Source of the DNA: Methanolobus sp. UBA474
Lineage (GTDB): Archaea; Halobacteriota; Methanosarcinia; Methanosarcinales; Methanosarcinaceae
NCBI GenBank assembly: GCA_002501695.1
Contig: DANZ01000067.1
Coordinates: forward strand, 1-28,678
Direction of reading: 5' to 3'
DNA length: 28,678 nt
Under the pieces are notes generated by a model. It ran no database searches. It worked only from the letters and a program-made list of their open reading frames with translations, and was not told the origin of the DNA. A program made the position numbers and the translations under genes. This document shows, one piece after another, positions 1 to 6,103 of the stretch (its first letter is position 1; every line of letters begins with the position of its first letter).

Positions 1-684
1 CTGATCGGTTTCGTCATCTACGGATTCATCATCTTTCTTATCTTCAGTAGTCTGTGAACTATAAGATTCAGAGGCATCATCTTTGCTCGCGGGATCATCA
101 ATACCTGGTTCATCATCTGATGCATCATCATCGGTACCGGGATCATCATACGATCCATTATCATTGGTACTTGGCCCTTCATCAGCCGATTCATCATCAC
201 CGGTGTCGGGATCATCATTATCCGATTCATCATCATCGGTGTCGGGATCATCACTATCAGATTCATCATCATCGGTGTCGGGATCATTATTATCCGATTC
301 ATCAACACTGGTACCTGAATTATCATATGATCCACTTTCAACGGTACCTGAAGCATCATCATCATCTGCGTTATTAGTTTCAGATCCTTCTTCCGTGTTG
401 ATGGGTTCTTCAGACGCCTGACCTTCGTCAGAGTTCGATTCATCGTCAGTATTTGACAGATCTATGCCATCAGCACCATTATCGTCATCTTCCGCGCCAT
501 CATCGGTATCCGTATCAGAACTTTCTTCTCTGTCATCATCCGGATCTCCGGCATTCTCATCGTCAGAGTCTGCGCTGGCTATACCTGCAGACATTAAGAA
601 CAGAAGAAGTAAAATGGCACAGAACAGACTCCTTCGTAATTTCCAGGAACCGGACCTTCTGGTATTCTGTTCACATAAAAGCAT
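1..684 (-). CDS. Secreted acidic Asp/Ser/Thr-repeat protein, C-terminus cut by window edge
   Basis: This open frame of 228 codons begins at ATG 684 and runs without a stop to base 1, so its C-terminus lies outside the window. An in-frame TAG about 27 bases upstream of the ATG limits the start. Residues 1-20 are basic, followed by a hydrophobic stretch (ILLLLFLMSAGIA) and a likely cleavage after ASA near residue 39, so a signal peptide is clear. The mature part seen here is almost entirely Asp, Glu, Ser, Thr, Asn, Gly and Pro, with 12-residue repeats of the type DDPDTDDDESD. There is no recognisable enzyme domain. Such acidic low-complexity tracts occur in secreted archaeal proteins and could bind cations or act as a stalk; that is inference. 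It lies downstream of, and in the same orientation as, three PGF-pre-PGF proteins and may share their C-terminal anchor, which cannot be seen. Confidence 0.8.
   Translation of the reverse strand, partial: MLLCEQNTRRSGSWKLRRSLFCAILLLLFLMSAGIASADSDDENAGDPDDDREESSDTDTDDGAEDDDNGADGIDLSNTDDESNSDEGQASEEPINTEEGSETNNADDDDASGTVESGSYDNSGTSVDESDNNDPDTDDDESDSDDPDTDDDESDNDDPDTGDDESADEGPSTNDNGSYDDPGTDDDASDDEPGIDDPASKDDASESYSSQTTEDKKDDESVDDETDQ
188..295 (-). repeat. Three tandem 36-bp units encoding DPDTDDDESD-type repeats
   Basis: Three near-identical 36-bp units start at 188, 224 and 260, each reading GATTCATCATCATCGGTGTC on the plus strand at its beginning or a one- or two-base variant. In the minus-strand gene each encodes 12 residues (DDPDTDDDES plus DN or DS). 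More degenerate copies flank them on both sides (about 120-187 and 296-345). The period is a multiple of three, so gain or loss of units would keep the frame. Confidence 0.85.
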
Positions 685-783
685 AGATAGACCCCACAAA
701 CCCTATCGTTACAAACATAGTTCCCCTGTGAAGCAATAAAAAGAGTAGAAACTGTCTTAAGGATAACTGATACCACATTAATT

Positions 784-819
784 AAAAAAGGGTAAACAGG
801 AAGACATAGACTATCTTCC
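784..819 (-). terminator. Hairpin plus T-run downstream of the seven-domain surface protein gene
   Basis: On the minus strand, GGAAGA (819-814) pairs with TCTTCC (804-799) across a 9-base loop and is followed by CCC and six T residues (789-784). It sits about 28 bases after the stop codon at 847-849. Confidence 0.6.
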
Positions 820-846
820 GTTCTGGGGCCATTAACAGGTAAGATG

Positions 847-3678
847 TCAACGTTTAAAACGCCTGTAGCGTTTCCCGTCAGGATTGCCAAGTTGCGCGAT
901 AGTTTTGCCGAGGGAAACCCTATACCTGTAGCTCACAATTCCTAAAGCCGTAAGCCCGATGATAGCAATATATACAATACCGGAAGATCTCCTTTCCTGT
1001 GTAGCAGAAGTGGAGCCGGCAGGGTCAATGGCATCATCTAAGGACATCGTACTGTTCTCATCATCATTCAATTGCGAAGCATTCTCCTCCCCGTCCTCAG
1101 CAAAAGCGCTCTCATCAACGCTCGATATGGCGAATACTGAGAACTCAGGAACATTTGCAGTGTAATAAACATAAGTTCCGTCCTCACCCGTCCCGGAAGT
1201 AGATAACTGTTCCCACGCCCCGTCAGCATACCGGAGCAATTCTATAGAAACCGCATCCACATTACTGGCTTGGATCCATTCCTTTTCCACCCGGAATTCA
1301 ACACTTGCATCGGATATGCTTTCCGGAGAGAACTTTTCATCCCCCACCCAGATATTAACGTTCCTGTAAACTTTCCCGGGAGCCTCCTTCCTGACCAGGG
1401 TGGAAGTGCCTTTTAACGACTCGACAACAGTCTTTGTCTGCCCGCCATTCAGGCGCGTGGTGAGGCTGACATTTGTGATAATGCTGTTCTCCTTTGTGAA
1501 ACTGTATATAGTCTCTCTATCCTTCATAACATACCTGATAGAGTAATCCTTGAACTCAACGTTCTCGTAACTCTCTCTGCTGCCTGAGGAACTGCCACCA
1601 CTGCCGCCTCCGCCGCTCCCGCCACCACCGGAAGATCCGGAACCTGATGGCTCTTTTACTGTAACGGCGATCGTTTGATAATCACTTAGCTTGCCATCGC
1701 TTACCTTGAAACTCACAGAATAGGTCCCCTTCTGTGAAGCGGAAGGTGTCCATCTGAATACCCCGGATGAAGTGTCAAAACTTGCTCCTGATGGCAGTCC
1801 TGATGCAGACAATACCAGCTGGTCGCCATCTCCGTCAGACGGATCTACTGTAAATTCCAGCATTTTCCCAATGGTGGCAGCCTTCACCCCTATTGCATCA
1901 AGCTTCGGAGGCATATTGGTGTTATCCACTATGATCGTGGCAGTTGTGCTTGCAGTTGATAAGCCGTCTGAAGCAGTGAACTGGACATAATGGGTGCCAT
2001 AGTCAGAGTAACCAGGGGTCCACATGAACGTATTCCCCCTGATGGTGCCAGATGACTTGTTTGTCTTGAACGTGAGAGCATCGCCATCATGATCTGTTGC
2101 AGTGATCGGGATCTGTAAAGCCTGTGTTTCACTGATAAACCTGGCAGGAATGTAACTTATTTCCGGAGCCCTGTTAATGTTGACGACCTCAATTGTCACA
2201 GTCCTGTAATCGGAGAACAGGTAGTTACCACGGCGCTCATAAGCTCTGAATTCAATTGTGTGCTTACCTGCATCGTCGTAGCCAGGAGTCCACGTAAACA
2301 GACCCGTTGTGCTCTCAAGCCTTGCACCGTCGGGATAATAATCCATGGAATAGCTCAGTAGATCGTTATCACTGTCTGAAGCAGTAACGGTGAAAGACAA
2401 CTCTTCATTCTCATTCACTTTCTGGCCGGGAACTGCTGCTATTTCCGGAGTGAATGCCGGAGCTCCCACTGCGATCGTAACTCTTTTTGAATCAGAGTTC
2501 AGTACACCGTCACTGACAATGAACTCAATATAACGGTAGTCAGTAGTAGTGGGGGTCCACCTGAAAAGGCCTGTTGCAGTATTAAGTTCAGCCCCGTCGG
2601 GCAATTTATTTACGTTTGAATAAGTAAGGATATCACCATCCGGATCATAGGCTGCCAGTTGTATGGTTATCTGCTCATTTTCCCTGGACGAAACATCAGG
2701 AATTGAATAGAGCGTGGGCTGCCTGTTGATATTAACAACGTTCACCTTTGCGGTCTGCGTTTCCTTTTTGTCCCCGTCGCTTACAGTGAACTCTATCGAA
2801 TGTTCACCGGCATTATCATACGAAGGTCTCCATGAGAACTTATTGCCTGATATGGTACCAAATGGCACATTCTTGGAAAATGCCAGGACATCACTATCAG
2901 GATCTGAAGCCGTGAAAGTTATTTCAAGAAGGGTGTTCTCGTTCACAACAGGATCCGAAACCGGAGAGAATACAGGTGGACGGTTCGCATTGTTCACTGT
3001 GATAGTGACATATTCGGAATCCTGGCCTTTACCGTCCGAAACAACGAATTCGACCTGATAGATACCAGACTGATCGTAAGCAGGTGTCCACTGGAAAACA
3101 CCGGAGACCGTGTTAATATCTGCATTTTTGGGAAGGCTTGGCGAGGAGAATGTAAGAGTGTTATTATCAGTATCGATTGCCGAGAGTGTGAAAGTCAGCA
3201 GGCTGTTCTCACTCACGGACCTGGGGCCGATGACCGCAAGAACAGGCTCCCTGTTAGCATTGACAACAGTTATTGTTATGTTCGAATATACAACCGAGGT
3301 TCCGTCTGCCGCTGAGAAGCTTACAGGATATGCGCCTGCATCACTGTGACCCGGTGTCCATGAAAATACCTTTTTGCCTGCATTCTGTCCGCTCCCGTCA
3401 GTAAAAGAGGCGCCTTGGGGCAGGCCCATGATGCCGTAAACGATATTATCGCCTTCATGATCGATAGCCGATACCGCAAATGTGAGAAGCTGTCCTTCAT
3501 CAATGTTCTGATCCTGAACCTGGAAGGTTGGGGGAAGATCACTGCTGGTGCCTGGAGCATTTCCATCATCGGCGCTGGCTGTCCCGCCGGCAGCACTAAA
3601 CAACAATATTGCTACAGCCAGGATAAAGAGAATACTGTTTTTCAGTCTTCGGTCATTATTCAGAAAGGCATTTTTCAT
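847..3678 (-). CDS. Surface protein: seven cadherin/He_PIG-like domains plus PGF-pre-PGF domain and membrane anchor
   Basis: A large exported envelope protein of about 943 residues (954 if the ATG at 3711 is used; numbers below use that longer form). A signal peptide ends near residue 47 (TASA/DDG). Seven tandem domains of about 90 residues follow, roughly residues 58-682. Each has an ENxxLxFTxxAxDxDGD-like edge and a central F-x-W-T-P motif (for example FQWTPAYDQSG), as in He_PIG/cadherin-like Ig domains, usually calcium-stabilised adhesion modules. A Gly/Ser linker (about 683-712) leads to a PGF-pre-PGF domain (about 714-865), an acidic stretch, one membrane helix (about 912-930) and a basic tail ending LGNPDGKRYRRFKR. 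No PGF-CTERM motif is present. The start is uncertain. ATG 3678 gives a compact signal peptide, while ATG 3711 overlaps a GGTGGG that aligns with the ribosome site of the neighbouring homologue. Role in adhesion or envelope architecture is inferred. Confidence 0.9.
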   Translation of the reverse strand: MKNAFLNNDRRLKNSILFILAVAILLFSAAGGTASADDGNAPGTSSDLPPTFQVQDQNIDEGQLLTFAVSAIDHEGDNIVYGIMGLPQGASFTDGSGQNAGKKVFSWTPGHSDAGAYPVSFSAADGTSVVYSNITITVVNANREPVLAVIGPRSVSENSLLTFTLSAIDTDNNTLTFSSPSLPKNADINTVSGVFQWTPAYDQSGIYQVEFVVSDGKGQDSEYVTITVNNANRPPVFSPVSDPVVNENTLLEITFTASDPDSDVLAFSKNVPFGTISGNKFSWRPSYDNAGEHSIEFTVSDGDKKETQTAKVNVVNINRQPTLYSIPDVSSRENEQITIQLAAYDPDGDILTYSNVNKLPDGAELNTATGLFRWTPTTTDYRYIEFIVSDGVLNSDSKRVTIAVGAPAFTPEIAAVPGQKVNENEELSFTVTASDSDNDLLSYSMDYYPDGARLESTTGLFTWTPGYDDAGKHTIEFRAYERRGNYLFSDYRTVTIEVVNINRAPEISYIPARFISETQALQIPITATDHDGDALTFKTNKSSGTIRGNTFMWTPGYSDYGTHYVQFTASDGLSTASTTATIIVDNTNMPPKLDAIGVKAATIGKMLEFTVDPSDGDGDQLVLSASGLPSGASFDTSSGVFRWTPSASQKGTYSVSFKVSDGKLSDYQTIAVTVKEPSGSGSSGGGGSGGGGSGGSSSGSRESYENVEFKDYSIRYVMKDRETIYSFTKENSIITNVSLTTRLNGGQTKTVVESLKGTSTLVRKEAPGKVYRNVNIWVGDEKFSPESISDASVEFRVEKEWIQASNVDAVSIELLRYADGAWEQLSTSGTGEDGTYVYYTANVPEFSVFAISSVDESAFAEDGEENASQLNDDENSTMSLDDAIDPAGSTSATQERRSSGIVYIAIIGLTALGIVSYRYRVSLGKTIAQLGNPDGKRYRRFKR

Positions 3679-3703
3679 GCAATGAACATAAATATCCGTG
3701 TTG

Positions 3704-3728
3704 CCCACCATGAATGGTGTATCTGGGC
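3704..3728 (-). promoter_or_regulatory. 5' leader block shared with the next surface-protein gene
   Basis: Twenty-five bases on the minus strand match the leader at 5914-5890 at 21 positions, starting with GCCCAGATACA and ending with GGTGGG. In the other gene the GGTGGG is a well-spaced ribosome binding site. Here it overlaps the first ATG (3711) and lies 25 bases from the next one (3678), so which start it serves is unclear. Confidence 0.6.
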
Positions 3729-3790
3729 TTACAGTAGATAAATATTACTTTATATATATCTAGAATTATATTGACAATCCAATAGATACT

Positions 3791-3822
3791 AAAAAAGAAT
3801 GGCAGAATTGAGTATCCTGCCA
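3791..3822 (-). terminator. Hairpin plus T-run downstream of the four-domain surface protein gene
   Basis: On the minus strand TGGCAG (3822-3817) pairs perfectly with CTGCCA (3805-3800) over an 11-base loop, followed by TTC and six T residues ending at 3791. It lies 40 bases after the stop codon at 3862. Confidence 0.7.
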
Positions 3823-3861
3823 CAGTTTAAATTGATCTTTTACGGGAACAAGGCGACAAAC

Positions 3862-5883
3862 CTAGCGCCTGGAACGCCTGTAGCTTTTTCCGTCAGAGTT
3901 GCCCAGTTTGAAGAGCATCTCACTAACCTTCTCCCTATACATGTAACCTACAGTGCCGACACCTGCCATGCCCACCAAAACAAACAGGATGAGCCAGGAA
4001 GACTTCTTTTCAGGGTTAATAGGAGCAGTGCCATTCAGTCCTTCGCTATCATCAACAGATCTGGAGATGTTCTCATCATCATTGGACTCGTTCCCTTCCC
4101 CGTCCTCAGCAAAAGCGCTCTCATCAACGCTCGATATGGCGAACACTGAGAACTCAGGGACCTTCGCAGTATAATAAACATAGGTTTTATCCTGACCTTT
4201 TATGCTGGTCGGCAGATAACCCCATGAGTCAGAATATCGGAGTAGTTTTATGGAAGCAGGATCTACAGAGTTTTCTGTGAGCCAGGCCTTTTCAACCATG
4301 AACTCTACTTTTGCCTCTATCAGATTACCGGAAGAGAACTTCTCATCCCCGACCCATATGTTCAGATTCCTGTAAACTATCCCGGGAGCGTCTTTCTTAG
4401 CCATGCTGGAAGTGTTTTTAAGCATCTCTACCATGGCCTTGGTCTCTCCTTGATTCAGGCGGGTCCTTATAATGACAGACTGGATACTGTTGTTCTCCCT
4501 CTTGAAGGTGAATACATTATCCACATCCTTCAGAACGTATTTAATAGAATAGTCCTTGAACTCTATGTTCTCGTATTCTTCACTGCTTGCCTGGGAGCTG
4601 CCGCCACTGCTTCCCCCGGAGGAGCTGCCGCCTGTAGAGCCACCTGAGGATTCGCTTGCCTCTTTCACTATGATCGAAACGGTCTCTTCATCAGTGCTCT
4701 CACCGTCAGTCACTTCAAAAGTAACCGAGTGCATGCCTGTCTGGGAAGTGGAAGGAGTCCACTTGAAAACATGGGTCTCATTGTCAAAGGTTGCGCCTGA
4801 AGGCATTTCTGTTGCTGAGAATACCAGGGTGTCATTTCCCCCCGAGGCTTTCACCGTGAACTGCAGTGCGTTCTTCACCACAACTGTTTTCGAAGATATT
4901 GTTGCGATCTCCGGCGTGGTATCTGTTTCGGAGTTGACCTCACTGACAGTTATTCTGGCAGTTGCACTAGCGCTTTGGGCTCCGTCTGAAACTGTGAAAT
5001 CTACATAATAAGTTCCTGCCTGACCTGTAGCAGGAGTCCACTCAAAGATGCCCGTACTTGCATCCAGTTCCGCACCATCAGGAAGGTTCGGTGAAGAGAA
5101 GGTAATTTCGTCCCCATCGTCATCACTTGCTGGTAACGTGAATGTTAAAAAACTGTTCTCGTCGACATACTGCGGATCTACAGGCGGGAACAGGGGCGCA
5201 TCATTTACAGGACCCAAGACATTTATTTCGGCAGTTGCACTAGCGCTTTGGGCTCCGTCTGAAACTGTGAAATCCACATAATAAGTTCCTGCCTGACCTG
5301 TAGCAGGAGTCCACTCAAAGATGCCCGTACTTGCATCCAGTTCCGCACCATCAGGAAGGTTCGGTGAAGAGAAGGTAATTTCGTCCCCATCGTCATCACT
5401 TGCAGGTAATGTGAACGTTAAAAAACTGTTCTCGTCAACATACTGGGGATCTACAGGCGGGAACAGGGGCGGATTGTTTTCATCGACAGGAGCAATGACA
5501 GATATTGTGACAAACTGGGTAACTGTTGAGGCCCCATCTGTTGCAAAGAACTGCAGTTGGTGCTCACCGGAGTCATCATCACCTGGAGTCCAGCTAAACT
5601 CGCCTGTGTTCGCATTAATTAAAGCATCAGACGGCATATCTTCTATACCGTATGTTATCTGGTCAGGCGTAGGGCCTACTGCAGAAACAGTAAATGATAC
5701 TGCATCGCCTGCTGTAACTGTCTGATCATCGATCTCATTAAACTGTAATGATTCAGCTTCAGCGCTTACAATAGCAGAGCCAAGGACAAGCAGAGACAAT
5801 GCAAGGACACATATGCCGTATTTCTTTAACCTGTAGTGACAGGAGAACGATTTTTTTTCATCACTTGAAATAGTGAAACTCAT
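3862..5883 (-). CDS. Surface protein: four cadherin/He_PIG-like domains plus PGF-pre-PGF domain and membrane anchor
   Basis: A 673-residue exported protein with the same plan as its downstream neighbour. A basic N-region and hydrophobic core are followed by likely cleavage after residue 41 (IVSA/EAE). Four Ig-like domains of about 90 residues span about 45-405, each with an F-x-W-T-P motif. Domains 2 and 3 are identical over about 80 residues, apart from their flanks. A Ser/Gly linker (about 408-433), a PGF-pre-PGF domain (about 438-590), an acidic spacer, one membrane helix (about 630-648) and a basic tail (LGNSDGKSYRRSRR) follow. The PGF-CTERM sorting motif is absent. The start is well supported: GGTGGG lies six bases upstream of ATG 5883. 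The protein is probably membrane-anchored with its ectodomain outside; an adhesive or structural role is inferred from the domain type. Confidence 0.92.
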   Translation of the reverse strand: MSFTISSDEKKSFSCHYRLKKYGICVLALSLLVLGSAIVSAEAESLQFNEIDDQTVTAGDAVSFTVSAVGPTPDQITYGIEDMPSDALINANTGEFSWTPGDDDSGEHQLQFFATDGASTVTQFVTISVIAPVDENNPPLFPPVDPQYVDENSFLTFTLPASDDDGDEITFSSPNLPDGAELDASTGIFEWTPATGQAGTYYVDFTVSDGAQSASATAEINVLGPVNDAPLFPPVDPQYVDENSFLTFTLPASDDDGDEITFSSPNLPDGAELDASTGIFEWTPATGQAGTYYVDFTVSDGAQSASATARITVSEVNSETDTTPEIATISSKTVVVKNALQFTVKASGGNDTLVFSATEMPSGATFDNETHVFKWTPSTSQTGMHSVTFEVTDGESTDEETVSIIVKEASESSGGSTGGSSSGGSSGGSSQASSEEYENIEFKDYSIKYVLKDVDNVFTFKRENNSIQSVIIRTRLNQGETKAMVEMLKNTSSMAKKDAPGIVYRNLNIWVGDEKFSSGNLIEAKVEFMVEKAWLTENSVDPASIKLLRYSDSWGYLPTSIKGQDKTYVYYTAKVPEFSVFAISSVDESAFAEDGEGNESNDDENISRSVDDSEGLNGTAPINPEKKSSWLILFVLVGMAGVGTVGYMYREKVSEMLFKLGNSDGKSYRRSRR
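4957..5471 (-). repeat. Tandem duplication of one 273-bp domain unit
   Basis: Bases 4957-5198 and 5230-5471 are copies at an offset of 273 bp (91 codons). I count six differences in 242 bases, and all leave the protein unchanged. The unit corresponds to one complete cadherin/He_PIG-like domain. There are no terminal inverted repeats or target-site duplications, so this is an intragenic duplication and not a mobile element. Confidence 0.9.
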
Positions 5884-5889
5884 GGATAA

Positions 5890-5914
5890 CCCACCTTAAA
5901 GGCTGTATCTGGGC
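5890..5914 (-). promoter_or_regulatory. 5' leader and ribosome binding site of the four-domain surface protein gene
   Basis: The minus-strand leader holds GCCCAGATACA followed by GGTGGG, six bases from the ATG. It matches 21 of 25 bases with 3728-3704. Further upstream a weaker match (AATcTTTATtACT-like) continues the similarity to the other gene. Confidence 0.6.
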
Positions 5915-5980
5915 GTGCAAAGTAATAAAGATTAGTATTAATTTTTATTCTTAAATAAAAGTAAAAATATAAATAGAAAA

Positions 5981-6008
5981 CTATTTTCAGTATCAAGTGT
6001 GAAAATAG
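5981..6008. promoter_or_regulatory. Inverted repeat CTATTTTCA-N10-TGAAAATAG, possible operator
   Basis: A perfect 9-bp inverted repeat with a 10-base spacer lies about 100 bases upstream of the ATG at 5883, beyond an AT-rich promoter-like stretch. The right arm with its flank (TGAAAATAGTGAC, 6000-6012) recurs as an exact 13-base reverse complement at 26644-26656, upstream of the APC permease gene. A regulatory role is inferred from position and symmetry only. Confidence 0.4.
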
Positions 6009-6044
6009 TGACCAAAGTATAAGCAATGATCAAGATCAATGAGC

Positions 6045-6079
6045 AAAAAAGACTGCCAGGCGTTATAAAACCCTGGCAG
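6045..6079 (-). terminator. Strong hairpin plus T6 downstream of the InlB/Big-domain surface protein gene
   Basis: On the minus strand CTGCCAGG (6079-6072) pairs perfectly with CCTGGCAG (6060-6053), with an 11-base loop, then TC and six T residues (6050-6045). It lies 24 bases after the stop codon at 6104. Confidence 0.8.
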
Positions 6080-6103
6080 GAAGGATTCAAACTACAGGTT
6101 CCA

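Noticed and set aside
188..295. CRISPR-like 36-bp periodic repeat
   Set aside because: The units are directly abutting with no unique spacers, are purely coding and keep the reading frame.
18..443. A 141-codon Met/Pro/Asp-rich minus-strand frame and plus-strand Ser-rich or His-rich frames over the acidic repeats
   Set aside because: They are out-of-frame readings of the repeat tract. The frame with the signal peptide and acidic repeats is open from 684 to the edge and is far more protein-like.
4957..5471. Possible insertion element because of the long direct repeat
   Set aside because: The repeat is a whole protein domain in frame, without terminal inverted repeats or a transposase.
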